Shown here piece by piece: positions 7,068 to 13,302 of a stretch of DNA of 21,758 nt. The stretch spans positions 1-21,758 of IMG/VR virus record IMGVR_UViG_3300028800_001126. One strand, 5' to 3'. Each line of letters starts with the position of its first letter. Position 1 is the first letter of the stretch. Position numbers and translations under genes: made by a program. Origin of the DNA: a virus. The notes beneath the pieces were generated by a model. The model did not search any database and had not been told where the DNA came from. It saw only the letters and a list, made by a program, of their open reading frames with translations.

Positions 7068-7093
7068 TTAGCCACAACCCCTTGTGTGGTTAA
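7068..7093 (+). other. Weak hairpin after the 6384-7067 gene
   Basis: TTAGCCACA (7068-7076) can pair with TGTGGTTAA (7085-7093) with one G-U pair around an eight-base loop. Only AAATTTC follows, so it is not a standard terminator. It may mark an mRNA 3' end or processing site before the leader of the scaffold gene. Confidence 0.35.
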
Positions 7094-7111
7094 ATTTCTC
7101 ACCGCAACGTC

Positions 7112-7145
7112 AACCTGACGGGACAAGTTCTCGCAGAATAAGGAG
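7112..7145 (+). repeat. Conserved leader repeat, copy 1 (before scaffold gene)
   Basis: This block runs AACCT, two variable bases, CGGGACAAGTTCTCG, one variable base, AGAA, then AAGGAG. It recurs almost unchanged at 11195-11227. CGGGA (7119-7123) can pair with TCTCG (7129-7133) around CAAGT, using one G-U pair. TTCT and AGAA (7128-7138) form an alternative inverted repeat. A further small perfect hairpin, CGTCA-ACC-TGACG, lies at 7108-7120. The block ends in the Shine-Dalgarno site of the gene at 7155, nine bases from its ATG. Possible roles are an mRNA-stability or translation-control hairpin, or a protein-binding or promoter element. Confidence 0.7.
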
Positions 7146-7154
7146 TCTGACCCA

Positions 7155-8876
7155 ATGGCAACGACGCCAGTAGCACCGCCTCCAGTAGCCGCCCCGGCCG
7201 CCGCTGCACCCGCAGCGGCACCGGCTCCGGTATCCACACCCCAAGCCCCCCCAGCGGCCCCTGCGGCTGCTCCTTCGGGTGGCGCACCCGCAACCCCTCC
7301 ACCTGCTCCACAAGGCCCCCAGCCCCCAGCAAAGCTCAATCCCGGCCAGTACCACGATGCCGTCGAGTCCTACCAGGCCGAAGTCCAGTATCGTAAGGAG
7401 CTCGCCGAGTTTCAGGCCGCTCACCCCGACGTCAAGATCGACGACGACTCGCCGTGGGCCAAGGATCCAGCCGCAGCGCCGGCAGAGGCCGCTCCCGCAG
7501 CCGATGGCGCAGCAAAACCAGCCGAGGGCGGAACGCAGGAAGCACAGGCTGCCGAAACCAAGCCTGCCGAGGAAAAGACGGACGCAGGCGACCAGGAGCA
7601 GTTCTCACTGGCCGACGACGCGCCGATCACCCCGCAGATGGTCAATGACCTCTTGAAGGGTGACGAAACGCTGAAGGCGGCGATCGAGGCCAACCCGGCG
7701 GCCAAGGGCGCGATTATGAAGTTGGCGCGCGAAAATGCGGAACTGGTCCAGTTCAAAGGAATCTTCCCGTCTGCCGCATCGGCCACCTTTGCACGGGATA
7801 AAGCTCAACGGATGGTGACGATCACCGCGCAGGTCCAGGCAGGCGCGGAGAGTCCCGAGAAGATGGCAACGGCCTTTGAGACCTTTGCGCAGGAGTTCGC
7901 GGTCATGGGCCCCGACGGAAAGCAACTCGTCGATAATGGCCAGCCGGTGTTCGCCGATGACTTCTACGCCTTCAATGAGCACATCGTCGACCGGTACATC
8001 AACGGCACGCTCCCGGATGTCGAGGCGCGCATTGCGGCCAACCAGTACACAAGCGCCGCCGATCGTGAGCGCGACCAGGACCTGAAGCTCGCACTCGACA
8101 TCATCAAAGGCGACCTGCACCCGCAGACCGGTCCCAAAGCCGACCCGGACCTCTCGAACCTCTCTGAAGACGCCCGCAATGAAGTCCAGGCGCGACTCGA
8201 TGAGGCTAAGAGGATCGAAGCCGCGAATCTGGCCAAGGAGCAGGGAGCGGGCAAGCAAAGCCGAGAGCAGGTGCGGCAGGAAGGCACCAAAAAGTTCTTT
8301 GCCGATGCCGGGAAGCGGACTTTCGATCAGGTCAACACCATGATCGAAAAGCTGCGCAAGGCAGGCGCCGTGATTCCGCAGTGGCAACTGGACGCCAAGG
8401 TTCCGGGTAAGGATTACTCGGCGTTCAATAACGAAGTGGGGAACGCGATCGAGCAGCACATCAAGGCCGACCCCTACCTCGCCAACCAGCAACTCGAGCT
8501 CGAGATGCAGTATCTGGCGAATCCGACGCCGGAGAATCACCAGAACAGAATCACCGCTTTCGACCAGATTCTCCAGACCAAGGATCACACCGGCAAGAGT
8601 CTTTTGAACCGGATCGTTACCAAACTGGTTCGCCAGTATGGCACCCAGGTTCAGGAGGCAGAGAAGGCCGGCGACGTGAAGGAAGCGCCCACCGCCAGTA
8701 GGGAACCCGTACAGGGTGGCCCTGTCACTCCGAAGGCTTTGACCCAGAAAGAAGCATGGGCGATGGCCGAATCTCAACTTGCAAAAGAAGTTGACGGGTG
8801 GCAGAATATGGACCAAGCAGAGAGGATGACGTATATCCTCGGCCGTCAGCGGCAGTTGATGACGGCGAAACGCTGA
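7155..8876 (+). CDS. Presumed scaffolding / head assembly protein
   Basis: The 573-residue product lies between the portal-side genes and the major capsid gene, the usual position of a scaffold. ATG 7155 has AAGGAG nine bases upstream. Residues 1-60 are almost pure Ala/Pro/Thr (low complexity). Residues 61-150 are acidic and Ala/Glu-rich. From about 150 to 560 the sequence is helical and highly charged, with DAPITPQMVNDLLKGDETLK, AKGAIMKLARENAELVQFKG and long Glu/Lys/Gln-rich helices. No Cys, signal or catalytic motif is visible. Scaffold proteins diverge quickly and are recognised mostly by position, charge and helix content, all of which fit. It is large for a scaffold. A virion-retained head protein is the alternative. 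Confidence 0.6.
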   Translation: MATTPVAPPPVAAPAAAAPAAAPAPVSTPQAPPAAPAAAPSGGAPATPPPAPQGPQPPAKLNPGQYHDAVESYQAEVQYRKELAEFQAAHPDVKIDDDSPWAKDPAAAPAEAAPAADGAAKPAEGGTQEAQAAETKPAEEKTDAGDQEQFSLADDAPITPQMVNDLLKGDETLKAAIEANPAAKGAIMKLARENAELVQFKGIFPSAASATFARDKAQRMVTITAQVQAGAESPEKMATAFETFAQEFAVMGPDGKQLVDNGQPVFADDFYAFNEHIVDRYINGTLPDVEARIAANQYTSAADRERDQDLKLALDIIKGDLHPQTGPKADPDLSNLSEDARNEVQARLDEAKRIEAANLAKEQGAGKQSREQVRQEGTKKFFADAGKRTFDQVNTMIEKLRKAGAVIPQWQLDAKVPGKDYSAFNNEVGNAIEQHIKADPYLANQQLELEMQYLANPTPENHQNRITAFDQILQTKDHTGKSLLNRIVTKLVRQYGTQVQEAEKAGDVKEAPTASREPVQGGPVTPKALTQKEAWAMAESQLAKEVDGWQNMDQAERMTYILGRQRQLMTAKR

Positions 8877-9191
8877 AAAGTCGCAGCGGGATTCAGGGAG
8901 CAGGCCTCGGAAGTTGGGGGATGCTTTTGAACAACCAGACATGGTGCCCATCATCGGCCCGCTGCGTAAAGTTTTGAATCACCGAGGACGAAAAGAGTAC
9001 CGGCTAGTCTGCCATGAATCGGCGTGAAGTTCTCCACTCGCTGACGGAGAAGGCAAGAAAGGCCGCTGGAAAAATCGCTCCTCACCGCTGAAGTAAACCG
9101 CTCCCGCCAGTCCGGCAAGAGCGCGACCTCACTCCAACCCAGAAACACAGCGCGCATGGTCCCCTGAGACCGCGCCAAGGAGTGTATTCGC
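8877..9191 (+). promoter_or_regulatory. 315-base non-coding leader of the major capsid gene
   Basis: This is the longest gene-free stretch of the window. I find no ORF above 28 codons with a ribosome-binding site. It contains three predicted stem-loops. The first is TTCTCC/GGAGAA (9030-9035 with 9046-9051). The second is CGCTC/GAGCG with an inner GCC/GGC (9099-9123). The third, GCGC+GGTC with GACC+GCGC (9152-9175), ends two bases before the capsid gene's AAGGAG site (9177-9182). I see no confident sigma-70 promoter. The region probably carries transcription or mRNA-stability signals that raise capsid expression, which is inference from location and structure. Confidence 0.5.
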
Positions 9192-10496
9192 ATGGCCGCA
9201 CCCAATACAACGACCGCAGCCTATGATTCCGTAATCATGCTGCAGACCTACACACCGCCCAAGGAAGTCATTGAGAATATGGAGTCCGAGTTGGACCGCC
9301 GGTTCTCGACCATGGGCCCGCAGACCATCACCAGCCTTCAAGAGTTCCGCGTCATGCTCCAGTACGAGTACGGTGGCAGCTTCGGCGCCGGCTCGACCGA
9401 CGGCGGCAACTACCCGACAGGTACCGGCGGAGCCTACAACGAGGGGATTATGACCCCCACAGAGATTCTGCTGGCCATCACCGCGACCGACCTGCAGAAG
9501 CGCATCGGGTCCAGTGGCAAGACGGTCATCGCCGTGAACCCCGTCGACAAACTCGTCGCCGACGCCCACACGAAGATGCCCAAAAAGCGCAACCAGTCGC
9601 TCCAGGGCTTCAACACTGGCCAGATTGCCACCGTTGCCGCGTCCTACGCCGGCGGCGGAGCGAACCCGATTTCGCTGGCTGTTACTCCCTACGGTTCCCG
9701 CCTGATCGACATCCAGGACACCGTGCAGTTCATGTCGGGCGACGGAAACTACACCCTCCGCGGCTCCGCGGTCGTGATCGATGCCCCGAAGAACGGCATC
9801 GGCACAGGCAACCAGATCACCGTCGACAACGTGCCCGCTGGCGTGGTGGCCGGCGATTACGTGATGGTGAACAACGTCGCGCCTGGTTCGCCCCTCTTCT
9901 TCAACGGCATCCAGTACATCGTCAGCCCGAACACCACCGGCGAGTACCTGGGCATGGACCGTTCGCTCTCTTACGTTCAGAGCCCGGCCTACAATGCCAA
10001 TTCGCTGCTCACGCTGGGGATCGTCGAGACCTTCCTCACCCGTGTTCAGCAGACGATGGGCAACACCACGTACAACCGTGACCGGCCCAAGAACTTCTGG
10101 TACGGACACAACGCGCAGCGCGCATCGTGGAACCAGTTGGGCTTCGCCATTCAGCAGGTGACCATGCCGACAGGCAAGGCGCCCAAGTTTGACGGAGTTC
10201 CCGACACCTTCACGATGGAGATGATTGCCGGCGTGGAGTGGCTGCTTGACACCGTGGCCGCGATCGACAAGCTCTATTTCATGGACCGCGGTTCGATGAT
10301 CCGGTGCCGGTTCAACGACGCGCCCCAATTTGTGCCAGGACAAATAGACGGCATCTGGTTCCAGCGGCCCAGCGGCTCAAACACATCCAGCTACAAGGAT
10401 GCGTGGCTGTATGACGCGGTGAACTACGCATCGCGGAACAACTGGACCTCCGGCGTGATCTACGGCTTGAGCATCCAGAGCTCGTTCTCCAACTAA
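9192..10496 (+). CDS. Major capsid protein (HK97-fold type)
   Basis: The 434-residue product forms the icosahedral shell. Support comes from its length, its place right after the presumed scaffold, its own leader and strong Shine-Dalgarno site (AAGGAG, nine bases from ATG), and a residue pattern like large podovirus capsid proteins. Residues 28-75 form an N-arm/E-loop-like region (ESELDRRFSTMGPQTITSLQ). Helical core segments include LLAITATDLQKRIG and MEMIAGVEWLLDTVAAIDKL. Around 175-230 a beta-rich segment (QITVDNVPAGVVAGDYVMV) looks like an inserted Ig-like or I-domain. Only one Cys is present, so disulfide cross-links are unlikely. No N-terminal propeptide or protease gene is evident. Confidence 0.82.
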   Translation: MAAPNTTTAAYDSVIMLQTYTPPKEVIENMESELDRRFSTMGPQTITSLQEFRVMLQYEYGGSFGAGSTDGGNYPTGTGGAYNEGIMTPTEILLAITATDLQKRIGSSGKTVIAVNPVDKLVADAHTKMPKKRNQSLQGFNTGQIATVAASYAGGGANPISLAVTPYGSRLIDIQDTVQFMSGDGNYTLRGSAVVIDAPKNGIGTGNQITVDNVPAGVVAGDYVMVNNVAPGSPLFFNGIQYIVSPNTTGEYLGMDRSLSYVQSPAYNANSLLTLGIVETFLTRVQQTMGNTTYNRDRPKNFWYGHNAQRASWNQLGFAIQQVTMPTGKAPKFDGVPDTFTMEMIAGVEWLLDTVAAIDKLYFMDRGSMIRCRFNDAPQFVPGQIDGIWFQRPSGSNTSSYKDAWLYDAVNYASRNNWTSGVIYGLSIQSSFSN

Positions 10497-10500
10497 CGGC

Positions 10501-11196
10501 ATGGAAAACCCCTTGCGTGACACTCCAGCGGAGGTAACTGAAAAGCTCCTCCGCTGGGGTGGCAAAAACCAGTACGGTGAACCCGCCTGGCGCATCATTC
10601 TGGCCGAAAACCACCTTGTCCAGCGCGCCGGTGTGTGGACCGAATACGACGAAGGCACCGATATGGTGCAGTTCGAATCGCGTGAGCATGACGTCGCGTA
10701 CAGCACTCGGGAAATCGCCCCCGACGCTGTGCGCGTTGGCATGTTCTGGGTTCCGCTTTATCCGTGCAAGGGCTGGATCCTAGAACGCTGGTTTCCGGCG
10801 TCAGCCTTTGGATCAAAGGTGCAATGGGAATCTGCGGTCTCGCAGGACGGCGAGACTCCCATGATGGGACCGTTCCCTGAAAAAGGCGGCTATTTCATGC
10901 TTTCTGGTGGCGGCCCTTGGCCCGAGATTCCAGACCTTGAGGACGTCCGGGAAGCAATTGCCGGCTGGGAGAACGCGGACCATTCGAACGGGGTCGTCGA
11001 CGAGGAGGCGCTCCAGCGCGCGATGCAAAGGGACATCGAGGCCGCCGACGAAAAAGAGGCTGCGCAGTACGAGGCCTTCCTTCAGGAGGTCACGTACCAG
11101 CGGCTGTCGCATCTCGAATTCATCAAAGGGACTCCGGCACTCAGCGGATTCCGCAACCGGCTCGCGGCCGACAGCGGCCTTATGAGTCACATTTAA
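10501..11196 (+). CDS. Phage protein downstream of capsid gene, function unknown
   Basis: The 231-residue product begins four bases after the capsid stop. No Shine-Dalgarno sequence is visible before ATG 10501, so translation probably depends on reinitiation after the capsid gene. The first ~140 residues look beta-rich and aromatic (RWGGKNQYGEPAWRIILAEN, FWVPLYPCKGWILERWFP, GPFPEKGGYFMLSGGGPWP). Residues 145-205 are acidic helices (EEALQRAMQRDIEAADEKEA). There are no TM or signal segments. I do not know the family name, but comparable proteins sit after the capsid gene in other tailed phages. A connector or minor capsid role is inference. Confidence 0.7.
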   Translation: MENPLRDTPAEVTEKLLRWGGKNQYGEPAWRIILAENHLVQRAGVWTEYDEGTDMVQFESREHDVAYSTREIAPDAVRVGMFWVPLYPCKGWILERWFPASAFGSKVQWESAVSQDGETPMMGPFPEKGGYFMLSGGGPWPEIPDLEDVREAIAGWENADHSNGVVDEEALQRAMQRDIEAADEKEAAQYEAFLQEVTYQRLSHLEFIKGTPALSGFRNRLAADSGLMSHI

Positions 11197-11227
11197 CCTC
11201 GCGGGACAAGTTCTCGGAGAAAAGGAG
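11195..11227 (+). repeat. Conserved leader repeat, copy 2
   Basis: This is the second copy of the leader at 7112-7145, with about 30 of 33 positions identical and one single-base gap. It begins at the TAA of the previous gene (11194-11196) and runs through CGGGACAAGTTCTCG (11202-11216) to AAAGGAG, the ribosome-binding site for ATG 11237. CGGGA pairs with TCTCG around CAAGT as in copy 1. In this copy TTCTCGGAGAA (11211-11221) is a perfect palindrome with one central base. Confidence 0.7.
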
Positions 11228-11236
11228 CGTTTCGCA

Positions 11237-12193
11237 ATGTCAACCGACAGACCAGTACCCCTACCCGAAAACACGGTCATTCCCCTTGCCAGCGGCGTGA
11301 GCGTCCAGTTGCAAAACCTCGGCCAATCGGCCATGGCGCGCGTTCTCTTGCGCGAAGAGAAACTAACCGAGCTCGAGATTCGCGGCGACATCAAGGCGGC
11401 CACGATTCTGAATCGCTCACCATTCAAATTGTCCGTCGAGACCGGTCTCTGGGGCTATTCAGTTCCGCCGCGGCCGTTCGAAAAGGCGTTCAGTTTCCAC
11501 ACCGTCGAGACCTGCCGCTGCGTGTACCCCTACCGCGGCAACCAGGAAATGAGCGACAAGAGCCTCCAGCAGAGGTTTGATTGCAAGGTCTATCTGCCGT
11601 GCCATCAGGTGATGGAGTTCAAGACCACTTACGTGGGCGAGAGCGACGAGGACCGCATGCTGAAGCAGGGCGGCGTCGTTGTTTTCGAGGGCACCATGGA
11701 GGGAATAACCTCGGCTTCAATGGTGCGCGTGCCTGAGTGGGTCTACCGCAAAGGGAAGCGGTATCTGAAGTTTGGGGATTACTCGCTCAAAGAGCTTATC
11801 CTCGCAGCCGACGAGCAGATGTACCGCCACTTCGATGCGCTGCTCGAGGAAGCCGGCCACGACAACGACGACCCGGCGAAACGGAAGAACATCACCCGGA
11901 AGCAGCACACGATCGCCGACTTCATGCTGGCCATGGGCAGGATCAAAGAACCGCCGCCGTGGCGCAATTCGCCCAAGGGGCCGATGAAGGATGCTTGCTC
12001 ACGTTGCGGCGCCGAGTACGTTTCAAAGACCGGCGTTTGCAAGTGCGGTTTCGTCCAGGACCCCTTTCTCGCCTATATGTCCAGCGAGATTGAGGTCGAG
12101 CATGTGAGGATGAAAACCCTCACGAAAGAGCAGTGGGAGAAGGTGCGGGCCGAAGAGAAGCGGCGCGCAGAGGCACAGGGAGCGGCAGCCTAA
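11237..12193 (+). CDS. Cys-cluster protein with C-terminal zinc ribbon, function unknown
   Basis: The 318-residue product starts with a beta-rich N-terminal domain (VSVQLQNLGQSAMARVLLRE) and is charged and helical at 180-230 (SLKELILAADEQMYRHFDAL). It ends in a Lys/Glu-rich helix (294-315). Two Cys clusters are visible: C93-x-C95 with C116 and C122 in the middle, and a zinc-ribbon-like C254-x2-C257 with C268-x-C270 near the end (CSRCG and CKCG). It is preceded by the conserved leader repeat also found before the presumed scaffold, and its TAA directly abuts the next ATG. Its position in the connector block suggests an assembly or structural role. No enzymatic motif was recognised. Confidence 0.7.
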   Translation: MSTDRPVPLPENTVIPLASGVSVQLQNLGQSAMARVLLREEKLTELEIRGDIKAATILNRSPFKLSVETGLWGYSVPPRPFEKAFSFHTVETCRCVYPYRGNQEMSDKSLQQRFDCKVYLPCHQVMEFKTTYVGESDEDRMLKQGGVVVFEGTMEGITSASMVRVPEWVYRKGKRYLKFGDYSLKELILAADEQMYRHFDALLEEAGHDNDDPAKRKNITRKQHTIADFMLAMGRIKEPPPWRNSPKGPMKDACSRCGAEYVSKTGVCKCGFVQDPFLAYMSSEIEVEHVRMKTLTKEQWEKVRAEEKRRAEAQGAAA

Positions 12194-12910
12194 ATGCAGA
12201 CACGTCTCGATGCGTTCAGCCAGGTCGGAGGTCTCGTGGGGGTAACTTACGAGGACGACGACTGGCTGAATGACGAGTATCTGAGCCCGAAATGTCAGAC
12301 CGCCTATGAGCAGGCGATCACTTACCTCGCCGGCCAGTGTTCGCCGTACATCGAGCGCGTTGTTGAGGTTATAGGAGTCCCGGTTGGGATCGATCCTAAT
12401 AACCTGGTTCCGTTCGCCGGCGGCCAGAAAACTCCGCCGCTTGCGGGACTGATCGAACCGCGACTGATCGACTTCAAACCAACCGGCACGCCCCAGAATC
12501 AGTACAAGCCGGTTCAGGAGTGCCAGGTATTGCCGGACACCCCGGGCCAGGTTGTGCAAGGCGTCTTCGACATTCGCGTACGTGGCGACTTCCGGCCGGC
12601 GCCGCTGACGGACAATGACAGCGTGATCGAGGTTTACCCGCTTGCGGCTCACGCTCTGGCGTTCTCGATCGGCGCGCTGATAGGGATGGAGCGGCCCAAC
12701 CAGGCGTGGGCGCAGAACTACGGCAAGCAGGCACAGGCCGCGTGGGACGAAATCGCGCGCAAACTCACCCAGCAGCAGCAGCACCTTACGTTCAGGCTGG
12801 GATCTCCGAACCGCGGCGGCAATCAGCGCGGGACGGGATGGAACTTTAATTTGCAGGGCAACATGGGCTGGGAGTGGAGAAGCTTCGGCCTTTACGTCAA
12901 GCTCATCTGA
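12194..12910 (+). CDS. Putative head-tail adaptor (connector) protein
   Basis: The 238-residue product begins at ATG 12194 immediately after the previous stop. Helical segments flank a beta-rich middle: an N-terminal helix-rich part (YLSPKCQTAYEQAITYLAGQ), strands around 140-155 (VQGVFDIRVRGDFRPAPLTD), then VYPLAAHALAFSIGALIGME (about 168-187) and a long Gln-rich helix (QAAWDEIARKLTQQQQ). It ends with an aromatic Gly/Asn-rich tail. The size and position between capsid and nozzle genes match the adaptor that docks under the portal in short-tailed phages (T7 gp11 or P22 gp4-like role). I could not see a sequence match good enough to name a family, so the role rests mainly on synteny. Confidence 0.5.
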   Translation: MQTRLDAFSQVGGLVGVTYEDDDWLNDEYLSPKCQTAYEQAITYLAGQCSPYIERVVEVIGVPVGIDPNNLVPFAGGQKTPPLAGLIEPRLIDFKPTGTPQNQYKPVQECQVLPDTPGQVVQGVFDIRVRGDFRPAPLTDNDSVIEVYPLAAHALAFSIGALIGMERPNQAWAQNYGKQAQAAWDEIARKLTQQQQHLTFRLGSPNRGGNQRGTGWNFNLQGNMGWEWRSFGLYVKLI

Positions 12911-12926
12911 AAAGGAGAACAGCACA

Positions 12927-13295
12927 ATGGCAGCAACAGCGACACTTCTCTATCAAAAGTCCGGAAGGAACTTCAAAACCACGGTCGTTCAGATTGCCTT
13001 TACCGGCAACTACCCGGGCGACCCGGGCGAGGTTCTGAGCCTTCTCGCAAAGGATCTGCTCAATACGAGTGCGCAGACCATCACCGGTCCCAACGGATTC
13101 CCGGCGACTCCTCCGCGCGTGTCGAGCACTCAGTCCGGCGGCTGGCAGATACAGTTGAAGCCGACTGCGACACCGGGACAGTACGATGTCTCGCTGTGGA
13201 ACGGGACCACCGAGTTGACAGCCACCGGCTATGCCGCAGCGGTCACTGGCGGCGTCTTCATCGTCGAACTCGACCATTTAGAACAGGCACTTTAA
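12927..13295 (+). CDS. Small beta-rich virion protein, function unknown
   Basis: The 122-residue product starts at ATG 12927 with AAAAGGAG (12911-12918) upstream. It is low in charge, without Cys, and rich in strand-forming and turn residues (for example KTTVVQIAFTGNYPGDPGEV, SGGWQIQLKPTATPGQYDV, LWNGTTELTATGYAAAVTGG). This resembles an Ig-like or jelly-roll type structural subunit. It sits between the presumed adaptor and the nozzle-like protein, so a head-tail joining, collar or decoration role is plausible. Family not recognised. Confidence 0.7.
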   Translation: MAATATLLYQKSGRNFKTTVVQIAFTGNYPGDPGEVLSLLAKDLLNTSAQTITGPNGFPATPPRVSSTQSGGWQIQLKPTATPGQYDVSLWNGTTELTATGYAAAVTGGVFIVELDHLEQAL

Positions 13296-13302
13296 GGGGT
13301 AA

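Noticed and set aside
7155-7340. Possible simple-sequence repeat in the scaffold N-terminus
   Set aside because: The protein is Ala/Pro low complexity, but the codons vary and no fixed DNA unit repeats.
7605-8954. 449-residue open frame on the minus strand
   Set aside because: It lies entirely antisense to the scaffold gene, its residue text is Leu/Arg/Val-rich with no recognisable domain, and it has no ribosome-binding site. GC-rich codon use on the + strand explains it.
8941-9091. Short overlapping ORFs of 28 (8941-9027) and 25 (9014-9091) codons before the capsid gene
   Set aside because: Neither has a Shine-Dalgarno site or recognisable sequence. They are compatible with chance in a non-coding leader.
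9129-10343. 404-residue open frame on the minus strand
   Set aside because: It is antisense to the well-supported capsid gene, His/Val/Gly-rich, and has no domain pattern.
12023-12925. 300-residue open frame on the minus strand
   Set aside because: It spans the antisense of two coupled + strand genes and shows no recognisable motif.
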